DNA of 64,000 nt from CAWGLW01 sp963823525 (GCA_963823525.1 CAWGLW010000001.1:62001-126000); one strand, 5' to 3'. Shown: positions 52,195 through 61,875, numbered from the stretch's first letter. Translations and numbers: made by a program. Notes: generated by a model from the letters alone, not told the origin.

Positions 52195-53256
52195 TCACTC
52201 ATCGACTCCGAGCCGTTTCTGCATGATCGGACTCGTCGTCGTGTACTGCAGATGCACTTTCTTCGCCGGATTGAGGTGTTCGGCAATTGCAAATGCCGCC
52301 AGCGCTGCCTCGTGAAACCCGCTCAGGATCAGTTTCTTCTTGCCCGGGTAGGTATTGATGTCGCCGATCGCAAAAATCCCCGGCACGCTGGTCTGGAACT
52401 TCGCTGTGTCGACCGCGATGGCACGTTTCTGAAGCTCGAGGCCCCAGTTGGCAATCGGCCCGAGCTTGGGGTGAAGTCCAAAGAACGCAAGGACGTGATC
52501 GGCCTCGAGTTCCATCGTCATGCCATCGGTACACTTCACCGAGATACCCGTCAGGCGCTCGCCGTCCCTGAGCAGTTCGCCAGCAATGCCCTCGACGTAT
52601 TTGAGCTTGCCGTCGGCCACCAGTTGCTGCATGCGCTCGACCGAGGCCGGAGCCGCCTTGAACACCGCCCGGCGGTGCACGTGAACGATGCTTCTGGCCT
52701 TACCCTGAAGATCCAGGACCCAGTCCAGGGCCGAGTCGCCTCCGCCAAAGATCACCAGGCGCTGACCGGCGAAATTTGCCGCATTTCGAACCCGATAGTG
52801 AATCTGATGGTCCTCGAACGCCTCCGCCCCCTCCACGCCGAGCCGCCTCGGCTGGAAAGAGCCGAGACCGGCTGCGATCACGACCGTCTTTGCGAGAAAT
52901 CGGGTCTCGGCCGACGTGCCAAGGTCAAACCGACCATCCGGGCGCGCATGCAGGCTGGTGACCTCCTCGCCGAGGTGAAACTGTGCTGCGAAGGGCTTGA
53001 TCTGCAGCATCAGGCGGTCGACGAGCTCCTGTGCGCCGCATTCCGCAATCGCCGGTATGTCGTAAATCGGCTTGTCCGGGTAAAGCTCCGTACACTGGCC
53101 TCCCGGATGCGCCAGCGAATCGACCACGTGCGCCTTGATACCCAGCAGACCGAGCTCAAATACCTGGAACAACCCGGCTGGGCCGGCGCCGACGATCAAG
53201 GCGTCGGTTTCAATTGGCTGCCCTGCGGCCCGGGCGCCCTGTGTTTCTGTGCTCAA
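52195..53256 (-). CDS. Ferredoxin/flavodoxin-NADP reductase (thioredoxin-reductase-like, YumC type)
   Basis: The 353-residue flavoprotein has two dinucleotide-binding motifs, GAGPAG at 23-28 (FAD) and VIFGGGDSALDWVL near 165 (NADPH). It lacks the CxxC of thioredoxin reductases, which fits YumC-type ferredoxin-NADP reductases. The TTG start at 53256 is chosen because GGAGG lies 7 bases upstream and the protein then begins just before the FAD motif; an upstream ATG frame would add 65 unlikely residues. It might reduce the 2Fe-2S ferredoxin at 18 kb, which is speculation. It is divergent from hemN. Confidence 0.92.
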   Translation of the reverse strand: MSTETQGARAAGQPIETDALIVGAGPAGLFQVFELGLLGIKAHVVDSLAHPGGQCTELYPDKPIYDIPAIAECGAQELVDRLMLQIKPFAAQFHLGEEVTSLHARPDGRFDLGTSAETRFLAKTVVIAAGLGSFQPRRLGVEGAEAFEDHQIHYRVRNAANFAGQRLVIFGGGDSALDWVLDLQGKARSIVHVHRRAVFKAAPASVERMQQLVADGKLKYVEGIAGELLRDGERLTGISVKCTDGMTMELEADHVLAFFGLHPKLGPIANWGLELQKRAIAVDTAKFQTSVPGIFAIGDINTYPGKKKLILSGFHEAALAAFAIAEHLNPAKKVHLQYTTTSPIMQKRLGVDE

Positions 53257-53370
53257 GTCCGTGCCTCCGCTCTGGTTTGGGCTAATTCTAGCGGATCCCG
53301 TAATGCCGCCCTCCCCCGTTGGTGTATTCTTCGTTTCCAGGAAATCAGTCGACCCGGCCTCACCCGTCGC

Positions 53371-53384
53371 TTGACGTACGTCAA
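53371..53384. promoter_or_regulatory. FNR/ANR/DNR-like palindrome upstream of hemN
   Basis: TTGACGTACGTCAA is a perfect 14 bp palindrome and matches the FNR consensus TTGAT-N4-ATCAA except for the fifth base and its partner. It lies 57 bp before the hemN ATG, and the divergent reductase gene starts 115 bp away. An FNR/DNR-type regulator with the matching recognition helix is encoded 3 kb downstream. Confidence 0.55.
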
Positions 53385-53441
53385 TGCACACGGACCGGGG
53401 CAGGCGCAGGCTGACGATGTTCTGTGCAGACAGGGACACCG

Positions 53442-54833
53442 ATGAGCGCACAAGAAATCAAGTTCGACGCCGACCTGATCCGCCGGTATGACCGGTCGGG
53501 TCCGCGCTACACGTCTTATCCGACGGCAGTCCAGTTCACCGATCGCTTCGCACTGGACGAATACAAGGCGGCGGCCCAGGCGAGTAACGAAGACCCGATC
53601 CCTCGCCCGCTGTCAATCTACATTCACGTACCATTTTGCTCCAGCCCGTGTTTCTACTGCGGCTGCACCAAGGTCATCACGCGCAATCACGAGAAGGCGG
53701 AGGCCTACCTTTACCGTCTGCACCGGGAAATCGAACTGCAGGGTCAGCTATATGACTCAGACCGCGAGGTTGAGCAATTGCATTTCGGCGGTGGCACGCC
53801 GACGTTCCTCACTTCGCAGGAAATTGAGCGGCTGATTGAAAAGCTCGGGCAGCATTTCCGCATGTCCAGCGACCCGGGACGCGAGTACTCGATTGAACTC
53901 GACCCGCGGACGATTACCCGCGACACGCTCAAGGATCTCGCTTCTTTCGGTTTTAACCGCTGCAGCCTCGGGATCCAGGATTTCGATCCCGCCGTTCAGG
54001 AAGCCGTCAATCGGATACAGTCGGTACCGGATACATTGCGCCTGCTACGTGACGCGCGCGAATTCGGCTTCGGCTCGGTCAGCGTGGACCTGATTTACGG
54101 CCTTCCAAAACAGACCGTTGAGGGCTTTTCGAGAACCATCGATACCGTACTGTCCTCACGCCCGGATCGCTTTGCCGTCTACGCCTACGCGCATCTTCCG
54201 CAGATGTTCAAGCCGCAGCGACAAATAAAGGCCGAAGATCTCCCGAGCCCGGAAACACGCCTCGACCTGCTTGGACTGACGATCGAAAAGCTCGCTGCGG
54301 CTGGTTACGTGTACATCGGCATGGATCATTTTGCGCTGCCCGATGATGAACTGGTGATCGCCCAGCAAAATGGCACCCTGCAACGCAACTTTCAGGGTTA
54401 TTCGACCCGAGGCTATTGCGACCTGATCGGCATGGGGGTGAGTTCGATCGGCAAGGTCGGCGATAACTTCGTCCAGAACCTGAAAACCCTGCCCGAGTAT
54501 TACGGAGCGCTCGACCAGGGGCTGTTGCCGGTGCACCGGGGCCTGACGGTTACGCGGGATGACATCATCCGGCGTGACGTGATTCAGCAGATCATGTGTT
54601 ACGGCGTGCTGGATTTCACGGCCACCGCGGCTCGGCAGGGCATCGACTTTGACCGCTATTTCGCAAGCGAAATAGAGGCCCTGCGTCCGATGGTCGCCGA
54701 TGGGCTGGCTGAGTTCGCGGCGCCCGGCCTGCGCGTACTGCCGGCGGGCCGCCTGCTGCTGCGCCACCTGGCCATGGCCTTTGACGCCTACCTGCCGAGC
54801 GTACAGACCTCGAGATTCTCCAAGGTCATCTGA
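53442..54833 (+). CDS. hemN: Oxygen-independent coproporphyrinogen III oxidase
   Basis: The 463-residue radical SAM enzyme decarboxylates coproporphyrinogen III without oxygen in haem synthesis. The cluster cysteines C66, C70, C73 and the following C75 (FCSSPCFYCGC) match the true HemN pattern rather than the HemW pattern. HFGGGTPTFL follows. The start at 53442 (AGGGA upstream) is preferred over an upstream in-frame start. The palindrome before it, and nnrS and the FNR-like regulator behind it, suggest induction at low oxygen. Confidence 0.96.
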   Translation: MSAQEIKFDADLIRRYDRSGPRYTSYPTAVQFTDRFALDEYKAAAQASNEDPIPRPLSIYIHVPFCSSPCFYCGCTKVITRNHEKAEAYLYRLHREIELQGQLYDSDREVEQLHFGGGTPTFLTSQEIERLIEKLGQHFRMSSDPGREYSIELDPRTITRDTLKDLASFGFNRCSLGIQDFDPAVQEAVNRIQSVPDTLRLLRDAREFGFGSVSVDLIYGLPKQTVEGFSRTIDTVLSSRPDRFAVYAYAHLPQMFKPQRQIKAEDLPSPETRLDLLGLTIEKLAAAGYVYIGMDHFALPDDELVIAQQNGTLQRNFQGYSTRGYCDLIGMGVSSIGKVGDNFVQNLKTLPEYYGALDQGLLPVHRGLTVTRDDIIRRDVIQQIMCYGVLDFTATAARQGIDFDRYFASEIEALRPMVADGLAEFAAPGLRVLPAGRLLLRHLAMAFDAYLPSVQTSRFSKVI

Positions 54834-54901
54834 CGCGGCGTAGAGTTTGCGCAGCCTTGGGGCCTCGCAGAGCGACATAATCGATACTGGCTGAGGCCAT
54901 C

Positions 54902-56125
54902 ATGAGGCAATTTCCGACGCGGATGCTTGCGGCCGCGCCCCATCGGATAATGTTTTTCTCGGGCATGGTCAGTCTGTGTCTGGCCAGTGCATGGTGGTCC
55001 CTGCACCTGCTGGCCCGCTACATCGGACACCCGTTGTTCGCGCTCGACCTGCGGATAGCGCCGGTCTGGGCCCATGCCTTCCTGATGTTGTTCACGGTAC
55101 TTCCGGCCTTCATCTTCGGATTCCTGTTCACCACCTTCCCACGCTGGATGAACGGACCGGAGGTGCGCCGACCGGTGTATCTGCTGACCGGTATCGCGCT
55201 GATGCTTGCAAGCGCTCTGTGGTTTGCGGGTGTACACGGTCCGGCCGCTTTTCGGTGGCTTTCGATGGTGCTGGCTCTGGCCGCATTGATGAACGGCCTC
55301 CGCGCCCTGCTGCGCGTCTGGATAGACGCCGAAAAGACCGTGCCCCACGCTGTAACCGCGTCGATTGGCCTCAGTGTCGGCACCGTGGCGCTGGCAGGCT
55401 TTGCCTGGGGCGTCCTGCGTGGCAATGACTTCGCCGCTCACTTCGCGGTGCGTGTAGCACTTTGGGGCATGCTACTGCCAGTGTTCTTTTCGGTCAGCCA
55501 CCGCATGATTCCGTTCTTTTCCCAAAGTGCACTGAAAGACTATGTTCCCTGGCGGCCATTGTGGCTGCTGATTGCCGTTGTTGGCCTTGCCTATGCCCGC
55601 CTTTTGCTGGGCACCATCGGCGCGCTTCAGGCGCTTGTGTTCGTTGACGCGAGCTTGTGCGGGCTGACCGCCTATTGCGCATGGCGCTGGAGCTCGCGAG
55701 CAGCAGGCGGAAACCCGTTGCTCTGGACACTGTACCTGGGGTTCGCGTGGCTGCCGCTGGCGATGCTGCTGCAGACCGCGCGGGATCTCAGTTTCGTGGT
55801 CTCTGGCGAGTGGACGCTTGGACTTGCGCCGATCCACGCGCTTGGGATGGGCTATTTCACCAGCATGCTGATCGCGATGGTGACCCGGGTGACGGTCGGT
55901 CACTCGGGGCGCGCGCTGGCGATGAACCGAACGATCCTGGCGTGCTTTCTTGGGCTGCAGGGAGCAACGCTGATGCGAATCGCCAGCGAGACCATTCTGG
56001 CCCCTGCCGCCGTGGCAGGTCTGCTGCTGGCGGCCGTCGCGCTCTGGCTGGTCACCGTGGGTGGCTGGGCAATACAGCTTGTTGGTATGTATCTGTCACC
56101 GCGTGTGGATGGCCGCCCCGGATGA
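54902..56125 (+). CDS. nnrS: NnrS family membrane protein
   Basis: The 407-residue protein has about twelve membrane helices with the NnrS hallmarks PHRIMFFSGMV, FLFTTFPRWMNG, SHRMIPFFSQSAL and HALGMGYFTSMLIAMVTRVT-type segments. NnrS is a haem- and copper-containing protein that protects cells against nitric oxide and often lies in denitrification clusters. The sirB2-like gene overlaps its stop as ATGA. Several conserved histidines in these motifs probably hold metal. Confidence 0.94.
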   Translation: MRQFPTRMLAAAPHRIMFFSGMVSLCLASAWWSLHLLARYIGHPLFALDLRIAPVWAHAFLMLFTVLPAFIFGFLFTTFPRWMNGPEVRRPVYLLTGIALMLASALWFAGVHGPAAFRWLSMVLALAALMNGLRALLRVWIDAEKTVPHAVTASIGLSVGTVALAGFAWGVLRGNDFAAHFAVRVALWGMLLPVFFSVSHRMIPFFSQSALKDYVPWRPLWLLIAVVGLAYARLLLGTIGALQALVFVDASLCGLTAYCAWRWSSRAAGGNPLLWTLYLGFAWLPLAMLLQTARDLSFVVSGEWTLGLAPIHALGMGYFTSMLIAMVTRVTVGHSGRALAMNRTILACFLGLQGATLMRIASETILAPAAVAGLLLAAVALWLVTVGGWAIQLVGMYLSPRVDGRPG

Positions 56126-56514
56126 GCGAGTACTACCTGCCGCTGCGCTATCTGCACATCGGCAGTGCAATCATTTCGACCGTCCTGTTTATCGCGCGTG
56201 GCGTACTGATGCTAGCCGGCGCCAACATGCATCGGGGTCGGGCCCTGCGTACTGTGCCTCACGCGATCGACACGGTGCTGCTGGCCTCGGCAATCCTGCT
56301 GACGCTCAGCATTTCGCAATTCCCGTTCGTCGATGGCTGGCTGACGGCCAAGGCGGTTCTGCTGGTCGTCTACATCGTACTGGGCAGCATCGCCTTGAAA
56401 CGCGGCCGGAGCCGACCAGTCCGGCAGTTCGCGTTTGCCGCGGCCGTGCTGACGGTGTTGTTCCTGTTCAGTGTCGCGCACGCTCGCGACCCGATGGGCT
56501 TTTTCGCCGGATGA
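56122..56514 (+). CDS. SirB2-family small membrane protein
   Basis: The 130-residue protein has four membrane helices with the SirB2 pattern YLPLRYLHIGSAIISTVLFI, LRTVPHAIDTVLLASAILL and a C-terminal FLFSVAHARDPMGFF. Its ATG overlaps the nnrS stop, so it is cotranscribed. The family function is unknown; members often lie near haem- or nitrogen-oxide-related genes. Confidence 0.88.
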   Translation: MSEYYLPLRYLHIGSAIISTVLFIARGVLMLAGANMHRGRALRTVPHAIDTVLLASAILLTLSISQFPFVDGWLTAKAVLLVVYIVLGSIALKRGRSRPVRQFAFAAAVLTVLFLFSVAHARDPMGFFAG

Positions 56515-56652
56515 TCCCACTGCCCGGCCGAGTCCCGCAGGCGGGCAGAACGCGGAATTTTCGGCAGTTGACCTCACGCCATGGTAGTTTTCTCAGCTGT
56601 CGAAATAATTATTAGCAGAATCGGGACGCGTTGAAATACGGGCACCGGCAAA

Positions 56653-57345
56653 ATGCCACTGAATGAATCGCAGGCTGGAACCGTCAAGGCGCATCCGCTG
56701 TTTGCAAGCCTTTCCGAGCCACAGTATCAGCGTATGTTGCGAAGCTGCCGGATAGAAGCCCTGCGTCCGACCGAGACGCTGTTTGGCCGCGGGCAATCAG
56801 CACAGAGCTTTTATGTGCTTCTGGCCGGACAGATCAACCTCACGGTCAACTCGAAAGCGGGCGCGGAAAAGATTGTCAGCATTATCAGCCCGGGCGAAAG
56901 TTTCGCCGAGGCGGTGATGTTCATGGAAGCGCCTCTGTATCCGGTATCCGCCACAGCGGCCACCGCTTCGACCGTGGCGCGTTTCGCAAACCGGGAATTC
57001 GTCGCGCTGCTTCGGGAGAGCAGTGAGACGGCGCTCGGCATGCTGGCCAACCTAAGCAGGCGACTGCATCAGCGAATGCAGGAAATCGAGTACCTGACGC
57101 TCGAGAGCGCCACATACCGACTGGTTCGCGCAATCGAGAGCCGGTTGCCCGACGAGCCGTCTGCAGCTGCGGCGATCGATCTCATCGAGTCTCGACAGGA
57201 ACTCGCCTCCCGGTTGTCGATGACACCGGAAACCTTGTCGCGAATCCTGCGCAGCCTGTCGGATTCGGGAGCGATCGTCGTCGAAGGACGCCGACTGCTC
57301 GTACCGGACCGCCGACGACTGCTGCAGTTACTCGAGGATCCATAA
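56653..57345 (+). CDS. CRP/FNR-family regulator, DNR-like
   Basis: The 230-residue protein has an N-terminal sensory barrel (RPTETLFGRGQSAQSFYVLL, SPGESFAEAVMFMEAPLYPV) and a C-terminal helix-turn-helix (RQELASRLSMTPETLSRILR). The recognition helix ETLSR fits the E-xx-SR pattern of FNR that reads TTGA half-sites. The N-terminal cysteine cluster of FNR is missing, so it is not an oxygen-sensing iron-sulfur protein; DNR/NNR regulators, which sense NO via haem, share this. nnrS and hemN just upstream fit that idea. Confidence 0.88.
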   Translation: MPLNESQAGTVKAHPLFASLSEPQYQRMLRSCRIEALRPTETLFGRGQSAQSFYVLLAGQINLTVNSKAGAEKIVSIISPGESFAEAVMFMEAPLYPVSATAATASTVARFANREFVALLRESSETALGMLANLSRRLHQRMQEIEYLTLESATYRLVRAIESRLPDEPSAAAAIDLIESRQELASRLSMTPETLSRILRSLSDSGAIVVEGRRLLVPDRRRLLQLLEDP

Positions 57346-57441
57346 GCCGTTTTGGCTCCGCGCCACAGTCGGGAGGCGCGACGGGTCAACGGATCGAAAG
57401 GCAATGCAGGCCATGGGGGGCCACTGCGCTAATATCCACCC

Positions 57442-59271
57442 ATGAACACACACGAAGATTCACTGCCACTGGCGCGCGAACTCAGCCCGCGACGCAACAC
57501 CAGCACCGCGACAGACCTCGCGTCACTTGTCGACGAGCAGTTGCGACATTTCTCTATCGATCCGAATACGGACTATGGTCGTCGACTCGCCGCGCTGGCT
57601 GCCGGTCTGTACGGAGCCAACGTGGCCGCTCACGAACTGTGGCAGCAGACACTGAAGGAACTCGCGGGACTCGATCAGCACGAGCGGGTGGCGCGCTTCA
57701 ACGCAAAGCGATTCCTGTGCTTTCAGCTGGCCAAGATTCTCGACACGCTGCAGAACCCATTGCGGAAATCGTATCAGTCACTGTTGAACGATCCGGCGCA
57801 GTCGGCAACCAAGGGGCCCTACCCGCTGTTCGACAATGTGACGGCGCTATTCAGCGCGACGCCCGTGATCACGCGGACGGCAACGTACATGTATGCCTGC
57901 ACCGAATGGGTCGAGGATGCGTTTACCGGACGGGAACCACTGCTGGAAATCTATTCGCGATTGCTGAACCCGACCTCCATCAGCCTCGCCAATCATATCG
58001 TCGATCTCGAGGCCGGGCCGCTGGCGGGCGAATACCTGGCCTGGAACTTCAATTCAGGCATGGCCGCGATCGACTCGACGCTGTCCAACCTGCTGGGTTA
58101 CCAGGACATCGTCATTTCGAGCCGCAACGTGTACGGTGGGACATACCAGTTGCTGCATGACTGGTATGGCAAGCGCAGCAATCTCGACATCGCCGTTCAC
58201 TGGTTCGATGGCTTTGGCGCGCAGGAATTCCGCAAGACACTGGCGTTCGTCCAGAATGCCTGCGCCGACCGCCTCGCCGCAGGACGCAGGATCTACGTTT
58301 TCATCGAGTCACCGTGCAATCCACACGGCTACGTACTCGATGTCGCGGGCATCAGTCGGGCAGCGCACGAGGCCGGTCTGACCGTGATCTGTGATTCGAC
58401 GGTCGGCACGCCGATCCTGCAACCGGTACTGCGCCGGGACGACCCGATGGAGCGCCCCGACTTCGTAATTCACTCCTATACCAAAGACCTCGCGGGGTCC
58501 GGAACGACCACCGCGGGAGTGTGCATCGGTCGCAACGAGCGAATGTTCCTCCCGAAGGGCGAGTCAGTCGAAATGATCGCTCCGAACGGAACGGTCGATA
58601 CCGCGAGTTGGGATCACACCCTGTTCTGGAACGTGTATTACATCAAGGGTGCTTTCCTGGATGCCGACAAGGCCTTCGAGGTCATCAATGGAATGCGTAC
58701 GGTTGAGCTGCGTATTCTGAACAAGGCAATCAACACCCTTGTGCTGGCCAGGGCCCTGTCCCGGCACCCGCACATCAATGTGCTCTGCGGCGCGGTCAGC
58801 GGGAACAGCAACTTCGAACTCTGCCAGCGGCACATGTTTCTTGGCTTGCCGGCACCGCTGTTCACGATCGACTTTGAAAGCGAAGCGGGCGCGGCCATCA
58901 GCCGCGAGTCATTCCAGCGCTTCTTTGACTGCCTCGAGCCGGGTTTTGGCCTGCAGGTCAGCCTCGGCCAGGTCAATACGGTCATCCTGTGCCCGGCGTT
59001 AACCAGCCATTCGGAGATGTCCGAGGAGGCTTTGCGTGAAGCCGGCATCTCACCGACGACGATCCGGATCTCAGTCGGTGAAGAAGATCCGCGGACGCTG
59101 CTCGCACAACTGATGCGATCGGCCGAACTCGCGATCGAGCCGACGTGCCCCGGATTTCTCGACGGGTTTCCGGATCACGCGACGATCGATCGCCTCTACG
59201 AAGAGACTTACGTCGATGTGCATCGTCGCTATGCAGCGAATCGCCCGGGAATGGCGCAGTTACTCAGGTAA
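57442..59271 (+). CDS. Large PLP-dependent enzyme of the Cys/Met metabolism (cystathionine synthase-like) fold
   Basis: The 609-residue protein has a fold-type I PLP domain with SRNVYGGTYQLLHDW, ESPCNPHGYVLDV, VICDSTVGTPILQP and the cofactor lysine K348 in IHSYTKDLAGSGTTTAG. These resemble cystathionine gamma-synthase and methionine gamma-lyase, but the usual length there is about 400. An extra N-terminal region of about 170 residues (helical, no recognised domain) and a long C-terminal part make it distinct. The reaction is unknown; sulfur amino-acid chemistry or a related elimination is the general expectation. Confidence 0.82.
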   Translation: MNTHEDSLPLARELSPRRNTSTATDLASLVDEQLRHFSIDPNTDYGRRLAALAAGLYGANVAAHELWQQTLKELAGLDQHERVARFNAKRFLCFQLAKILDTLQNPLRKSYQSLLNDPAQSATKGPYPLFDNVTALFSATPVITRTATYMYACTEWVEDAFTGREPLLEIYSRLLNPTSISLANHIVDLEAGPLAGEYLAWNFNSGMAAIDSTLSNLLGYQDIVISSRNVYGGTYQLLHDWYGKRSNLDIAVHWFDGFGAQEFRKTLAFVQNACADRLAAGRRIYVFIESPCNPHGYVLDVAGISRAAHEAGLTVICDSTVGTPILQPVLRRDDPMERPDFVIHSYTKDLAGSGTTTAGVCIGRNERMFLPKGESVEMIAPNGTVDTASWDHTLFWNVYYIKGAFLDADKAFEVINGMRTVELRILNKAINTLVLARALSRHPHINVLCGAVSGNSNFELCQRHMFLGLPAPLFTIDFESEAGAAISRESFQRFFDCLEPGFGLQVSLGQVNTVILCPALTSHSEMSEEALREAGISPTTIRISVGEEDPRTLLAQLMRSAELAIEPTCPGFLDGFPDHATIDRLYEETYVDVHRRYAANRPGMAQLLR

Positions 59272-59293
59272 CGGGCTTCATCGATTGACGTGT

Positions 59294-60223
59294 TCAGGCC
59301 GTCACGCGCCCTGAGTCTGGTTGCAGCGTCCAGAACAGCCACTTGCCCAGTAAGGTGCAGGAGAACACGAGCAATCCGGCTGTCAGCATGGACTGCAGGT
59401 GCTCGACGCCCGGACCACTGACCCCGCCGTGGCTGGCCAGCAACACAATGATCGGCGCCAGCAGGAAGGACTGCAGGCCGACATGATCGCGACCCGACCG
59501 AACCAGGACGCTCAGCAGAATAAACAGCAATGCCACCCTGGCGAACGGCTCGTTGATGAAGTCAGCCGCGGCCACCAGAACCAGCGTACCGGCCAGCGTG
59601 GCCCCGAGCCGAAGCACCGCCTGCTGCGGTGACCGGTCCAGATAGGGTTCCCCTGCCGCAACGACGGCCAGAGGCAACCACCAGCCCTGCTGGAAACCCA
59701 CGCTGCGGGCCATCAGCCACGCCAACAGCACCAGAACGGCTGACAGAAGCGCATAGCTCAGTGAGGTCTGCGGATTGACCGCTCGTGTATCCACCTCGAT
59801 ATCGTTCAGCACCGACCAGCCGAGCAAGGCGCCGAACGCGCTGCCGGCGGCGAGTCCGCCGACGCGAATCAACAGGTCCGGCATGGTTGCCGGCTCGAAC
59901 GAGCCGATCAGGCCGGCGGCCAGAACGGCGATCAGCCCACGATGATAGCCGAGCGCACTGGCGGCACCCACACCTGCGGTCAGTGCAACGATCAGTGCGG
60001 CGACACCGTCGGTCGACGGGGCCGTTATCGCGGCCAGCGAATAAACGAGTGGGATCAGCAGCGCAAACCGGACCATCGGTCGAGCCAGCAGAACCAGCAT
60101 CACGGCCAGCGCCGAGCCCAGGCCGACGTAGTGCGCGAGCTCCACATGGCCGATCAGATACAGTCCGACCGCTGGCGATAGCAGCAAGCCGATCATGGCC
60201 AAGGTCTTGATCATTATTTTCAT
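59294..60223 (-). CDS. FUSC-like integral membrane protein
   Basis: The 309-residue protein has about nine to ten membrane helices and resembles the membrane half of fusaric-acid-resistance/aromatic-acid-exporter proteins (GLGSALAVMLVLLARP, FQQGWWLPLAVVAAGEPYL, LRLGATLAGTLVLVAAAD, FARVALLFILLSVLVRSG). The usual cytoplasmic domain and the second membrane half are absent, so it is a short form. The substrate is unknown. It is convergent with the PLP enzyme, with a 22-base gap. Confidence 0.75.
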   Translation of the reverse strand: MKIMIKTLAMIGLLLSPAVGLYLIGHVELAHYVGLGSALAVMLVLLARPMVRFALLIPLVYSLAAITAPSTDGVAALIVALTAGVGAASALGYHRGLIAVLAAGLIGSFEPATMPDLLIRVGGLAAGSAFGALLGWSVLNDIEVDTRAVNPQTSLSYALLSAVLVLLAWLMARSVGFQQGWWLPLAVVAAGEPYLDRSPQQAVLRLGATLAGTLVLVAAADFINEPFARVALLFILLSVLVRSGRDHVGLQSFLLAPIIVLLASHGGVSGPGVEHLQSMLTAGLLVFSCTLLGKWLFWTLQPDSGRVTA

Positions 60224-60456
60224 TATTCTTGTGCCCGAACCAGCCGGGCCCGAACGATTTTGTGTGACGAAGTCTGCAAAATCCGCGCCACACCAAAAAA
60301 TAAATCAAAGTTTCATAGACTTAGGCTTCTTCAAGCCGGGCACTTGCCAACATATGTAAAAAAGACCGACAAATGAACGAACCGAACTCACCCCGCAGTC
60401 CGCCTGCAATGGCAGACGCTACAGATTCACGCGTGTCTGCTGTAAAAGGCCTCATC

Positions 60457-61869
60457 ATGCGCAGCGATTCATTGGCCGTCCGGCTTGGCACAGGGCTTGC
60501 GATCAGCCTGCTGACCGTTGCGGCCGGTTGCTCAGGCGGTGGAAGCGGTGGTGCAGACGATAGGGGTGACGAAACGGACTGCAGCGAGGATCTGCGCAAG
60601 CAGTGGGTGCTCGAGTCGACGCAGCAGTGGTATCTCTTCCAGGAGCTGCTGCCGCCGAGTGTCGACCCGGCGGAATTCACAACCGCCGAGGAACTGCTGG
60701 ACTTCCTGACCGGAACGGCTCGCGAGCAGGGCAAAGACCGCTATTTCAGCTACTTGACGACCCGAGCGGAAGACGATTCGCAGCTTGGCGACGGGCAATA
60801 CGTGGGCTTTGGTTTTCGTACGCAGCGGCTCCCGGATGACCGGCCGTTCATCGTGGACGTGTTCGAGGCCAGTCCGGCGGCCGACAGTGGCCTGCGGCGT
60901 GGAGATGAAATCGTTGCGGTCGACTCTGGCGGGGGTTACGTCGCGATCGCGGACTTGCTCGATGAGCAGACGGCCATCGGCGACCTCTTTGGACCCGCAG
61001 AGGCTGGCGTTCGCAGGGGACTTCGTTTACAGCGTGACGGCGCGGTGTTTGAGGTCAGCCTGGTCAAGCAGGCCGTTACGATCGACCCGGTCGCCGATGC
61101 CGGCGGCGTTTCCATCATTCCACTGCAAGGGACCACCGGTGTCGGTTATCTGAACCTGCGCAGTTACGTCTCCTCTGCCGAACCGCAGATCATCGACGCC
61201 TTTGAATATTTCCTCAGCCAGGGCATCGACTACTACATCGTGGATCTGCGTTACAACGGCGGCGGCCTGATCTATGTCGCGGAACTCATCAACGATCTGC
61301 TCGGCGGTGCCCTCAGCCGCGGCGACGTCCAGTACCGGATCGTGCACAACCCCGCCCGGTCGTCAGAGGACGCCACAGTTTATTTCCAGCCGCGGGCGGC
61401 TTCGGCATGGCCTGTACGGGTGGCCTTCCTGACCACCGCCGCGACGGCATCCGCAAGCGAGCTGAACATCAATTCGATGGAGCCCTGGGTAGAGACCGCG
61501 ATCATCGGCGGTAACACGTTCGGCAAGCCGGTGGGTCAATTCGCATTCGACCTCCCCGGTTGCGAGGACCGGCTACGCCTGGTTTCGTTCAAGCTGGAAA
61601 ATGCGCTGGGTGGCACGGACTATTTCGACGGACTGGCGAGCCGCATGCGTTTTGCCTGCGCCGCGGAGGACTCGCTCGGTCAGCCCCCTGGGGATCCCCG
61701 GGAACAGATGACCCTGGCCGCGATGCAGTGGCTCGCCACCGGAGCCTGCACCAGCATCATCGCACCCGTGGAGCCCGTACAGACCAAGCCGGCCAGCGGA
61801 GTCGTTCGTGACGGGCTGCCGCAATCGCGGCCCTCGCCGATCGATCACTGGCTCCCCGGGGCCACCTGA
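60457..61869 (+). CDS. S41-family (C-terminal processing) peptidase, lipoprotein
   Basis: The 470-residue protein begins with a lipoprotein signal (lipobox VAAGC, C25). It has a PDZ-like region (VFEASPAADSGLRRGDEIVAV) and the S41 peptidase domain (GVGYLNLRSYV, YIVDLRYNGGGL). The catalytic serine is in TASASELN near residue 331 and the lysine in NTFGKPVG near 355. It would act in the periplasm as a membrane-anchored protease. The start at 60457 is preferred because it puts the lipobox 25 residues in; an earlier ATG at 60373 gives a 28-residue leader. It differs from the usual Prc by its small size. Confidence 0.88.
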   Translation: MRSDSLAVRLGTGLAISLLTVAAGCSGGGSGGADDRGDETDCSEDLRKQWVLESTQQWYLFQELLPPSVDPAEFTTAEELLDFLTGTAREQGKDRYFSYLTTRAEDDSQLGDGQYVGFGFRTQRLPDDRPFIVDVFEASPAADSGLRRGDEIVAVDSGGGYVAIADLLDEQTAIGDLFGPAEAGVRRGLRLQRDGAVFEVSLVKQAVTIDPVADAGGVSIIPLQGTTGVGYLNLRSYVSSAEPQIIDAFEYFLSQGIDYYIVDLRYNGGGLIYVAELINDLLGGALSRGDVQYRIVHNPARSSEDATVYFQPRAASAWPVRVAFLTTAATASASELNINSMEPWVETAIIGGNTFGKPVGQFAFDLPGCEDRLRLVSFKLENALGGTDYFDGLASRMRFACAAEDSLGQPPGDPREQMTLAAMQWLATGACTSIIAPVEPVQTKPASGVVRDGLPQSRPSPIDHWLPGAT

Positions 61870-61875
61870 GGCGTT

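Noticed and set aside
60373..60456. Earlier ATG as start of the S41 peptidase
   Set aside because: It would add 28 hydrophilic residues before a canonical lipoprotein signal, which should be at the N-terminus.
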